Virus record (IMG/VR): IMGVR_UViG_3300010160_000250
Location: 1 to 22,403 of that record
Strand: one strand, 5' to 3'
Length of the DNA: 22,403 nt
Origin: a virus
How positions within the stretch are numbered: position 1 is the stretch's first letter; every line of letters begins with the position of its first letter. Under the pieces are notes generated by a model. The model saw only the letters and a program-made list of their open reading frames with translations. It did not search any database and had not been told where the DNA came from. Positions 13,429-20,434 of the stretch are shown here, piece by piece. The position numbers and the translations under genes were made by a program.

Positions 13429-13454
13429 GTGGTCTCATTTAGAAAGGATAGAGA

Positions 13455-13712
13455 ATGAGTTACTTTGAAATTGACTATTTGCGCAAACCTAGCCGGCCCC
13501 AGTTAGTTGCTGCTATTCGCAAGGGTTTGATTGCCGGCAATGATCTGCTGCACCTGACTTGGGGAGAGAATCGAATCGAGGTCCGCGTTACCCAGTACGG
13601 GGTTATTGGTTCGGGATGGATAGGCCGCAATGGCGGGAATGATCTTGTTAAAGCACTAAACCCCACCCGCGTACCACTGGACCGAGGAGGCATGATATTT
13701 ATTAATAAATAG
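13455..13712 (+). CDS. Small basic protein of unknown function
   Basis: 85 residues. MSYFEIDYLRKPSRPQLVAA, then IRKGLIAGNDLLHLTWGENR and IEVRVTQYGVIGSGWIGRNG: a short helix followed by an apparent beta-hairpin (IEVRVTQYG / VIGSGWIG), with several glycines and basic residues. No family is recognised. It has its own promoter and ribosome box AGAAAGGATAG 3 nt before the ATG. The next leader's -10 box starts 24 nt after the stop, with no terminator between, so read-through into the acidic repeat gene is possible. Confidence 0.72.
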   Translation: MSYFEIDYLRKPSRPQLVAAIRKGLIAGNDLLHLTWGENRIEVRVTQYGVIGSGWIGRNGGNDLVKALNPTRVPLDRGGMIFINK

Positions 13713-13735
13713 CAGTAACTAACGTAAAACAGTGC

Positions 13736-13766
13736 TATAATTCAACTGTCTAATCGGCCGATTAGA
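13736..13766 (+). promoter_or_regulatory. Extended -10 promoter and leader palindrome of the acidic repeat gene
   Basis: TGCTATAAT (box 13736-13741) without a clear -35. Seven bases later comes an 18-bp perfect palindrome, TCTAATCGG followed by CCGATTAGA (13749-13766), which starts about at the expected +1. It is followed by TACAACCCTAGAAAGAAGAG, shared with the leader at 14402. RNA could fold it as a 7-bp stem with a GGCC loop. Confidence 0.7.
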
Positions 13767-13794
13767 TACAACCCTAGAAAGAAGAGAGAACGCA

Positions 13795-14385
13795 ATGACA
13801 AACCCAGTCACCCCTTTCCGTAATAACCTGTTTGGTTCACGTCCCACAATCCAAGAAGCTTTGGATTATGCGGAGATCATGATCAATAACTTGAGCGCCC
13901 CTGATCAAGTGGCAATCCGGACGGCCTTTGGTGTTTTGATAAACACCATCGACAACAAGGTGACCAACACTCCCGAAAGAATTGCAGTAGTTCAACTGAT
14001 CAGTTCCATTATTAATGAGCAATTAAATGTCACGATGAATGACGTGGATGAACAAGTCAGCAACTGGATGGACAGTCACTTGTATGACCGGCTTGACGCG
14101 CACAAGGTTGTTCGCGAAGATGCCATCGGTGACGTTGTGGATGCCCACATCCACAATCTGGATGACAAGATTGAAGATTGGATGAAGCACAACCTGCGCG
14201 ACAAGGTCATGGACATTGTGGCCGACGACGACGTGGATGACCAGATCAGCAACTGGATGTCAAACAACTTTGACATTGAAGAATACAACGTGGGGGATGC
14301 AATAGAATCTTGGGCCGATAGGAACCTAGAAGACAAGATCCAAGAAACAATAAATAATTTAACTTTTAGCGTAACAGTAAGTTAA
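13795..14385 (+). CDS. Acidic tandem-repeat protein of unknown function
   Basis: 196 residues. The C-terminal half has five related units: VDEQVSNWMDSHL (84-96), IGDVVDAHIHNL (111-122), LDDKIEDWMKHNL (122-134), VDDQISNWMSNNF (147-159) and VGDAIESWADRNL (166-178). The common plan is D-x-(V/I)-x-x-W-(M/A)-x-x-(N/H)-L, with W91, W129, W154 and W173; the second unit has His118 there. Residues 81-196 hold about 30 Asp/Glu and only 9 Lys/Arg. The N-terminus (PTIQEALDYAEIMINNLSAP) is a separate helical part. At DNA level 14041-14070 and 14230-14259 match at 27 of 30 bases, so the repeats arose by duplication. The function is unknown; acid-rich proteins can mimic DNA or bind basic partners, a guess only. 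Confidence 0.8.
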   Translation: MTNPVTPFRNNLFGSRPTIQEALDYAEIMINNLSAPDQVAIRTAFGVLINTIDNKVTNTPERIAVVQLISSIINEQLNVTMNDVDEQVSNWMDSHLYDRLDAHKVVREDAIGDVVDAHIHNLDDKIEDWMKHNLRDKVMDIVADDDVDDQISNWMSNNFDIEEYNVGDAIESWADRNLEDKIQETINNLTFSVTVS

Positions 14386-14392
14386 ACTGGTG

Positions 14393-14427
14393 TATAATCC
14401 ATGTACTGGATCAGCCGATCCAGTACA
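14393..14427 (+). promoter_or_regulatory. -10 box and leader hairpin of the 14458 gene
   Basis: TATAAT (14393-14398), no convincing -35. The hairpin TGTACTGGATC-agcc-GATCCAGTACA (14402-14427) has 11-bp perfect arms and a 4-nt loop and begins 3 nt after the -10. The following text CCCTAGAAAGAAGAGAG equals that of the 13749 leader. The stem arms differ from those of that leader, yet pairing is preserved. Confidence 0.72.
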
Positions 14428-14457
14428 ACTTAAACCCTAGAAAGAAGAGAGCAAATC

Positions 14458-14769
14458 ATGACTAAAGTAATTACCATTGACAGTAACCGCTATGTGTTAC
14501 CAACTGAAATGTCCAACAAGGACATTCAATCACTGGCCGGTTTCCTGATCACTCTAACCAAAGTGGATTATGAGTGGATGTATGGCCAAGAAGAAAGCTT
14601 GTATTTCGCGAACGAAGGTGCAAAGGTCAGCATAGACCAGTTTGAAATGGTCAGCAAAGAGGAAGCAAAGACCAGAGCGAACAAGGCCCGTGATGTTTAT
14701 CAGGCCAAGAAAGACGCAGAAGAAAGAGCCAAGGCCGGTGACCTAGTCGGCCTACACGTCAACCAGTAA
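14458..14769 (+). CDS. Last gene of the cassette, unknown function
   Basis: 103 residues. The N-terminus MTKVITIDSNRYVLPTEMSN looks like two strands and a turn, followed by a helix (KDIQSLAGFLITLTKVDYEW), a strand segment (SLYFANEGAKVSIDQFEMVS) and a long lysine/glutamate-rich helix (KEEAKTRANKARDVYQAKKD). No family is recognised. The ribosome box AGAAAGAAGAG (14439-14449) lies 8 nt before the ATG. The gene is followed after 8 nt by a 26-bp palindrome and then a terminator, which closes the cassette. Confidence 0.75.
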   Translation: MTKVITIDSNRYVLPTEMSNKDIQSLAGFLITLTKVDYEWMYGQEESLYFANEGAKVSIDQFEMVSKEEAKTRANKARDVYQAKKDAEERAKAGDLVGLHVNQ

Positions 14770-14777
14770 GCGCTGGT

Positions 14778-14803
14778 CTAGGGTGTATGTACATACACCC
14801 TAG
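14778..14803. repeat. 26-bp perfect palindrome
   Basis: The half CTAGGGTGTATGT is followed directly by its reverse complement. As RNA it gives an 11-bp stem with a GUAC loop. It sits 8 nt after the stop of the last cassette gene and 14 nt before the terminator. It could be a protein-binding site or an RNA processing hairpin. Confidence 0.85.
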
Positions 14804-14817
14804 GAATCACAAACACG

Positions 14818-14843
14818 AAGGCAGCCGACTGGCTGCCTTTTTT
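14818..14843 (+). terminator. Rho-independent terminator closing the cassette
   Basis: AAGGCAGCC-gact-GGCTGCCTT (14818-14839), with the T run 14838-14843. Seven GC-rich core pairs and an adjacent U tract are classical. It separates the accessory genes from the large terminase transcript. Confidence 0.88.
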
Positions 14844-14852
14844 ACTGGCCAG

Positions 14853-14876
14853 TACTCTACCCTACTGGGTAGAGTA
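14853..14876. repeat. Inverted repeat with 10-bp perfect arms
   Basis: TACTCTACCC-tact-GGGTAGAGTA. It lies 9 nt after the terminator T run and has no T run of its own. Confidence 0.8.
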
Positions 14877-14878
14877 TC

Positions 14879-14898
14879 ACAGGGCCCATGGGCCCTGT
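14879..14898. repeat. 20-bp perfect palindrome
   Basis: ACAGGGCCCA followed by TGGGCCCTGT. It starts two bases after the previous inverted repeat. Three perfect dyads plus a terminator stem within about 120 nt is far more than expected by chance. Confidence 0.8.
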
Positions 14899-15133
14899 AG
14901 CCTTACCATGCCATGCTTACGCGCCGCTTACACTTTCCCTTTTTTATTATTCTTCCCTCATGGTGGTGGCGGGGGTGGGTGGGCCCGCGTGTACCTCTTG
15001 TCTACGTATAGGGGTTACATCCTTTAGAGGGGGAGGGCCATAATCAGCCCAGTTAGCTCAGGCCAAACCTTCGCCCAGTTTTAGCCAAATTTAGAACCTT
15101 TTTAAACTTGGTCCCCGGAAAAGACCCCCCTTG
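14899..15133. other. Noncoding region upstream of the large terminase gene
   Basis: No gene was found in about 235 nt. It contains the second copy of the 28-bp G-rich repeat (14961-14988), G-rich GAGGGGGAGGG (15028-15038) and C-rich stretches near 15115 and 15125. A packaging signal (cos or pac) is possible, given terL next door, but nothing in the sequence proves it. Confidence 0.4.
14961..14988 (+). repeat. 28-bp G-rich direct repeat, copy 2
   Basis: Identical over 28 bases to 13351-13378. Flanks diverge apart from the preceding TTCCCT. It lies 117 nt after the cassette terminator, as copy 1 lies 41 nt after the DUF932 terminator. Confidence 0.85.
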
Positions 15134-15162
15134 TTGTTTTAAATGCAATCAGGGGTTATATT
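15134..15162 (+). promoter_or_regulatory. Possible promoter of the terL operon
   Basis: TTGTTT (15134-15139), 17-nt spacer, TATATT (15157-15162). Expected start near 15169, 18 nt before the terL ATG. The boxes are imperfect, but it is the only fit between the upstream terminator and terL. Confidence 0.42.
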
Positions 15163-15186
15163 TATGCAAATTTCAAAACGTGGCCT

Positions 15187-16656
15187 ATGCACTCTATAAA
15201 ACCTGATGACGTCCAAGAAGAACAGCTTCGCTTGGAGTTGCGACTCAAACTCTTGGAGGCTCAGGAGCGTGCAACAACAGACTTCCTGTCCTTCTGCCAG
15301 TACGTCTGGCCCGAGATGCTCGTTGGGGAACACCACAAACGAATCGCCAAAGCTCTGGACCGTGTAATAACCGGCGAGTGCAAACGCCTGATGATCGCGA
15401 TGCCTCCCCGTCACGGCAAATCCCAGCTTGGCAGTTATCTGTTCCCAGCATATCTGATGGGTAGAAACCCTGACACCAAACTCATTGTCGGCTCCCACAC
15501 TGCAGAGTTAGCGCAGCGTTTTGGCCGGATGATCCGTAACCTTGTCGATGACGAGAAGTACAAGGAATTATTCCCAAAGATGGCCTTGTCAGTTGACAGT
15601 AAGGCTGCCGGCAGGTGGAACACGGCCCAAGGAGGTGAGGCCTTTTTCATTGGTAAGGGCGGTGCGATGACGGGCCGTGGTGGTAATGTTGTTGTGCTGG
15701 ATGATATTTTGGACGAGCAGGATGCTGTGTCTGAAACTGCGATGGAGAACACGTGGGAGTGGTACACATCCGGTCCTCGTCAGCGTTTGCAACCGGGCGG
15801 CGCGATCATTGTGATTAATACGCGTTGGAAGACAGACGACCTCTCTGGCCGCCTCTTGAAACAACAGGGTTATCTGAAGTCTGACCAGTGGGAGATCTTG
15901 GAATTCCCTGCCATCCTGCCTAGTGGTAAACCCTTGTGGCCTGATTACTGGAGCCTTGATGAGTTAGAAAAGGTCAAGGTCTCTATTGGTTTGAAGAAGT
16001 GGAACGCCCAGTGGCAGCAGCAGCCAACGAATGATGAGGGTGCGATCTTGAAGCGTAACTGGTGGCGCAAGTGGAAGTACGATGATCCACCGGAGTGTGA
16101 GTATCTGATTCAGGTATACGACACGGCGTACTCAAAGAAAGAGACTGCTGACTTCTCTGTCATCAGCACATGGGGCGTGTTTTATCCTGATGCTGATTCT
16201 GGTGCCAATCTGATGCTGCTTAATGTGCGCAAGGGCCGTTGGGATTTTCCTGAGCTTAAGCGCATGGCTAAAGATGAATACATGTATTGGAAGCCTGATA
16301 ATGTTTTGATTGAAGCAAAGGCTACCGGTACGCCGCTCCAGCAGGAACTTCGTAAGATGGGCATCCCTGTCACGATGTTCTCGCCCGGCGGTCGCAAGTC
16401 TGGTCAGGACAAGGTCAGCCGAGCCAATGCTGTTGCTCCCTTACTAGAGTCCGGCATGATCTGGTACCCTGAAGGTAAGGAGTGGGCCGAGGACCTTGTA
16501 GAGGAATGCGCGGCTTTTCCTAATGGGAACAATGACGACCAAGTGGATACTGCGGTGATGGCTTGGACGAGATTTCGTGCTGGCAACTTTATTGCGTTGG
16601 CCTCGGACGACGATACAGAAGACGAGCCTGATACAACACCGGTTGAGTATTATTGA
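15187..16656 (+). CDS. terL: Terminase large subunit
   Basis: 489 residues. The ATPase motor has Walker A PPRHGKS (73-79) and Walker B VVVLDD (168-173), with the coupling segment IIVINTRWKTDDLSGRL (207-223). The C-terminal RNase H-like nuclease has Asp312 (QVYDTAYSKKETADFS), Glu376 (LIEAKATG) and Asp450/451/454 (NNDDQVDT), all present. This fits the PPRHGKS group of phage terminases with Terminase_6C/TIGR01630-type nuclease ends. It cuts and pumps phage DNA into the head through the portal encoded 3.8 kb downstream. The ribosome site is weak. A short out-of-frame reading from the ATG at 15164 (AGGGG site, 11 codons) overlaps the start and might couple translation. The C-terminal tail is acidic. 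Confidence 0.96.
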   Translation: MHSIKPDDVQEEQLRLELRLKLLEAQERATTDFLSFCQYVWPEMLVGEHHKRIAKALDRVITGECKRLMIAMPPRHGKSQLGSYLFPAYLMGRNPDTKLIVGSHTAELAQRFGRMIRNLVDDEKYKELFPKMALSVDSKAAGRWNTAQGGEAFFIGKGGAMTGRGGNVVVLDDILDEQDAVSETAMENTWEWYTSGPRQRLQPGGAIIVINTRWKTDDLSGRLLKQQGYLKSDQWEILEFPAILPSGKPLWPDYWSLDELEKVKVSIGLKKWNAQWQQQPTNDEGAILKRNWWRKWKYDDPPECEYLIQVYDTAYSKKETADFSVISTWGVFYPDADSGANLMLLNVRKGRWDFPELKRMAKDEYMYWKPDNVLIEAKATGTPLQQELRKMGIPVTMFSPGGRKSGQDKVSRANAVAPLLESGMIWYPEGKEWAEDLVEECAAFPNGNNDDQVDTAVMAWTRFRAGNFIALASDDDTEDEPDTTPVEYY

Positions 16657-16702
16657 AATGCCGCATAAAATGTCTTGAATATTTGATCAAGGACCTCGAG
16701 CC

Positions 16703-19700
16703 ATGGCCCAACAGACGTTTGAAGAGTTAGTAGCTGCTGTAAAGCTTGCGGAGAGCCGCGGCAAACGCTACAAGGATGACGGTAAAACTCTGACCACCAG
16801 CCCCAAGGGTGCCCTTGGTGAGATGCAGGTCATGCCCAAGACTGTCCTTGACCCCGGCTTTGGTGTTGTTCCTGCTAGAGATAAATCCCCTGATGAAATT
16901 GCGCGGGTAGGTGTGGATTATTTGCAAGCCATGAAGCAAAAGTATGGCGATACGGATAAGGCTTTGATTGCGTACAACATGGGCCCCGGCGCTACAGACA
17001 AATGGTTAGCTTCTGGTGCAAAGCCCGAAGCCCTGCCGGCAGAGACAAGGACGTATGTCCAGCGCGTCAAAGGTCTTCTTGGCAAAGATGTTTCACGTGA
17101 AACAATGGCCAAAACAGAACCTACTCCTGCTGAGGAGATCATGACAAAGGCTTTGCCAGCGGGGACCACGGCCCAAGCGCCAAAAGCAACAACCATGGCG
17201 AAGATGGACATCAAATCCATGCCTGCCAGCTATCAGGCGGCGTTTGCTTTAGCGGCTTTGGCGGATGCGCAGGATGAAGAGGATGATCGGGTATACAACG
17301 AGAACAAAGATACGGAAACATCTAAGTTCTTTGCCGACTACAAGCCTGTTAATCATTTGGCTTCTCTTGATTTAAGCGTTGCTCCCATAACCATGGCAGA
17401 TGGTGGTGAGGTAACCGAGCGCAAAGATGAGCCATTTTTTGATGCGGCTTCGCGGACCTATGTGGATGTTTTGACGGGCCGCCGCACGCCTATTACTGAA
17501 AAAGATTTTACGGCCAAGGAACAGATGGCCATGATGGATGCGGTAAAAAAAAGTCAAGCGCGAGGTGGTAAGGGCCGTGTAGATTATGAGGATTACCCTG
17601 ATACCAAGAACGCCGGTCCGGGGTACGTGGACATTAGAAATACGCTGGGTGGTTTTCAGTACAAGCAAAATCCTGATGGCTCCACCAGCATTTCAGATAA
17701 GTACGATTTCCACGGACCGCGGGTTGCGGAGTACGAGAAGATGGGCACAGGCGAAAAGTTTGTCAAGTCTGCCAAGAATGCTTTGGTGGAGTTTGTCAAA
17801 GGTGGTTTTAGCCCACGTGATTTGGCTGGGGAATTGGGCAGGGCGTATATAGGCAGTAAGGGCCCAGAAGTCAATATCCGTATTCCTGTCAATCGTGCAG
17901 ACGGAAGTCCTGAAGAGGGTGAGCGCCTGACCCCGCAGCAGATTGAACGGTTGGCAATGGAGAGCAACACCCCTGCTTTTATTGCACAGAAGTCTGGTAT
18001 TGGTCGCAAAGCGGGCAATATATCCAGTGCTTTAAACAGCGGAACGGCATACCCAGCCATGGCTGCTGGTGCATCGGACGTGCCTTACGATCTTGCTGGC
18101 TTGCCGGTTGATTTAACAACTATGGCAATGCGTCCTTTTGGATACAGTAATCAGAAACCTTTTTTGGGTAGCGAGTATTTAAAAGAAAAAGCTACGGATG
18201 TGGGCATTCGCAGGCCAACGCCTGAAGACCCAACGCTCAAGGGTTTTCATACCTTTGGTGAATTAGCTGCTGGTTTAGCTTCACCGGGTAAAGTGATTGA
18301 AGGTGCGCAAGCTTTGAAGGGCGCAGCAGCAGATGCATTGGCCGGTTTTAAAGCAGGGTACAAATCCGAGAGGCCCGGAATGACGGGTCAGCGCGTAGAT
18401 GCTCCCGTACAAGATGACCAAGCCATAACCAATGCCATCTTTGACAATCTTGCAGGCGTTAATCAACAACAAATTGCAGCGGACGTAGCTGCGGGCAGAT
18501 TGCCACAATCTGTTGCTCCAAGACCTGAGTTACTCCAAGCAGAACAAAACATTGCTAGATTGCCAGCGGATGCGCAAGAACAGTTACGTTTGTTTGAAGA
18601 AGCTACGGCTCGTCCGCGTCCCGTTGCAATCAGGCGTCAAGGCCCTGCACCAGAGATAGTACAACCCCCACCAACTACAGCAGTTGCAGTTACACGGCCT
18701 GCAGCGCAGTTGCCCCCACCCCCACCTTTTGTTGCACCACCTGTGCAAGTTAGTGCAGAGTTTCCGTTTGTTGGACGCTTGGATGAGTTTGCTGCAGGGA
18801 TGACTGGTCCTGCACAAAAGGAGCAGTTGATCAATCAGGTCAAGGGCAAGTTCCGTGAGCATGATGTTGCGCGCCTTGAAGAAGCGTTGGCTGGATTGGG
18901 ACCTAAGGACAAAGTAACGCCTGCCATGCTCCAAGAATCATTGGCCAATACGTATTCACCAAGTCGTTTCCGTTCTGTTGATGTTCCTGCGGGAAACGGC
19001 GGAATGTACAACGTGCATGACAATATTTTTCAAGCAAACAAACCTATTGCTGGGTCAATGAACTTGTATTTGAAAGAGACACCTGAGACAGCAGCACTTT
19101 ATGGTAATTATCTTGCAGCTAAAAAAGCGGCAGAAAAAGTTTTGTATGGACGCAAGCCTGAAGATATTACCGTTGCTGTTGAATCTTTAAAGAACAACCC
19201 GCTTACAGCCAAGGTTCCTGAAATAAATACTTTAATAGACAGAATGGAAGCTGCGTTGCCGGCGTACACAAAGTTTGGAAAAATGCAAGATGAAGTAAAT
19301 CATGCCGAAAACATGATTATGTATCCAGTGCTTTACAGTGAAAATGGATTTAATTTCCATAGGGAAATTGACCGTCGTACTGCACCCTTCTTGGAGGGGA
19401 TGACTATGGCGGAACGAAATAACGCAATGTGGCCGATAAGAAAACAACAAGAAACACAGTTGACAGAAGAGTTGATGCGAAAAGGTTCTGACAAATTGGT
19501 TGCACTGGGTGGAGACCCAATTGATGTACCGGCCTTTATGCAGCGAAACGCAAACCATCCCAGCCCAAATCTAGCGGGTGGAAGCGATCAGGCATTAATC
19601 ACCGAACTAAAAGATATCACAGCGCCTATTAAAGACGGCATTAATGCGGCGATGCGCAAGGTCAGGGAAAATATTCACACATCATATGACAAGGTGTATG

Positions 19701-20425
19701 AGGAATTGCGGCCGTATACCGGCTACAAAGGTCAACATGAAAGCGTGACCAACAAAGAAATTAATCCAATTGGATTCTCTCGCTACACAGAACATGCAGT
19801 GGACATGAATGGCAAACAACTGAATGGCCGTCACGTGCATGAGTTGCAGTCTGACCTTGCGCAAGATGTCAAACAACTTGGTCCTAAAAATAAATCTTTG
19901 GAAAAAGATCGTGAAGAATTAGCGACGTTGAAGAGCAAACTTGCAGGGATTGATGAGCTTGATCCTACCCAAAAGATAGAAAAAGCAAAGCTTGATAACC
20001 GGATAGATACACTAGAAAGACGAATCACGGTGACTTCTCCGGGCAAATACTTTTTAGAGCAGCCGTTTGCGGGCTTTGAGACAAGCCCTTCTGTAGAAAT
20101 GCAGTTGTTGATGAAAAACGCAATTCAGGCCACAATGCGTGCAGGCCAAGACTTTGTAACCTTCCCCGGTAAGGAGTCCGCCAGACCAGCGTTGTATGAG
20201 AAAGTTTTGCCAAACTTAAAGCAGGCCGTAAAAGATTTAGGTGGCGAAAAAGCTGGATTTGACATCAAACCCATTACACTGCCAAATCCCGGTGGAACAG
20301 AGCCAACAGTCTGGGGCGTGGTTTGGTCACCTGAGACTGCAACCAAAACCTTGGAAAAGGGCATTCCGTTCAAAAAGGGTGGAATGGTTGAGCGCAAAAA
20401 CGACGATAACCGCAGATATCTGTAA
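16703..20425 (+). CDS. Giant virion protein: lytic transglycosylase fused to a large polyvalent-type region
   Basis: 1240 residues. Residues 1-125 are a lytic transglycosylase domain: KLAESRG with catalytic Glu17, KGALGEMQVMP (35-45) and ALIAYNMGPG (87-96), which cuts peptidoglycan. The linker ends near 231 in MADGGEVTERKDEP. The middle has SDKYDFHGPR, seen in phage internal proteins, and a proline-rich stretch (about 640-680). Residues about 1010-1220 resemble the EIQSDW-type region of large polyvalent proteins: GFSRYTEHAVD, then GRHVHELQSDLAQD (about 1043-1056), then MQLLMKNAIQATMRAGQDFV and later WGVVWSPE. The last residues are FKKGGMVERKNDDNRRYL. Likely an internal or ejected protein that opens the cell wall during DNA entry, like T7 gp16. 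The polyvalent-type part has no proven activity. Site AAGGA lies 9 nt before the ATG. Confidence 0.85.
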   Translation: MAQQTFEELVAAVKLAESRGKRYKDDGKTLTTSPKGALGEMQVMPKTVLDPGFGVVPARDKSPDEIARVGVDYLQAMKQKYGDTDKALIAYNMGPGATDKWLASGAKPEALPAETRTYVQRVKGLLGKDVSRETMAKTEPTPAEEIMTKALPAGTTAQAPKATTMAKMDIKSMPASYQAAFALAALADAQDEEDDRVYNENKDTETSKFFADYKPVNHLASLDLSVAPITMADGGEVTERKDEPFFDAASRTYVDVLTGRRTPITEKDFTAKEQMAMMDAVKKSQARGGKGRVDYEDYPDTKNAGPGYVDIRNTLGGFQYKQNPDGSTSISDKYDFHGPRVAEYEKMGTGEKFVKSAKNALVEFVKGGFSPRDLAGELGRAYIGSKGPEVNIRIPVNRADGSPEEGERLTPQQIERLAMESNTPAFIAQKSGIGRKAGNISSALNSGTAYPAMAAGASDVPYDLAGLPVDLTTMAMRPFGYSNQKPFLGSEYLKEKATDVGIRRPTPEDPTLKGFHTFGELAAGLASPGKVIEGAQALKGAAADALAGFKAGYKSERPGMTGQRVDAPVQDDQAITNAIFDNLAGVNQQQIAADVAAGRLPQSVAPRPELLQAEQNIARLPADAQEQLRLFEEATARPRPVAIRRQGPAPEIVQPPPTTAVAVTRPAAQLPPPPPFVAPPVQVSAEFPFVGRLDEFAAGMTGPAQKEQLINQVKGKFREHDVARLEEALAGLGPKDKVTPAMLQESLANTYSPSRFRSVDVPAGNGGMYNVHDNIFQANKPIAGSMNLYLKETPETAALYGNYLAAKKAAEKVLYGRKPEDITVAVESLKNNPLTAKVPEINTLIDRMEAALPAYTKFGKMQDEVNHAENMIMYPVLYSENGFNFHREIDRRTAPFLEGMTMAERNNAMWPIRKQQETQLTEELMRKGSDKLVALGGDPIDVPAFMQRNANHPSPNLAGGSDQALITELKDITAPIKDGINAAMRKVRENIHTSYDKVYEELRPYTGYKGQHESVTNKEINPIGFSRYTEHAVDMNGKQLNGRHVHELQSDLAQDVKQLGPKNKSLEKDREELATLKSKLAGIDELDPTQKIEKAKLDNRIDTLERRITVTSPGKYFLEQPFAGFETSPSVEMQLLMKNAIQATMRAGQDFVTFPGKESARPALYEKVLPNLKQAVKDLGGEKAGFDIKPITLPNPGGTEPTVWGVVWSPETATKTLEKGIPFKKGGMVERKNDDNRRYL

Positions 20426-20434
20426 GGACACAAC

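Noticed and set aside
13229-13438. A 69-codon minus-strand frame rich in Pro, Lys and Ala
   Set aside because: It is a translation of the GC-rich hairpins, terminator and G-rich repeat; no ribosome site supports it.
15040-15090. A GTTAGCTCAG segment resembling a tRNA D-arm
   Set aside because: No T-arm (GTTCGA-type), acceptor pairing or anticodon stem could be fitted around it.
15164-15199. An 11-codon frame with an AGGGG site overlapping the terL start
   Set aside because: Too short to call as a gene; noted only as possible translational coupling for terL.
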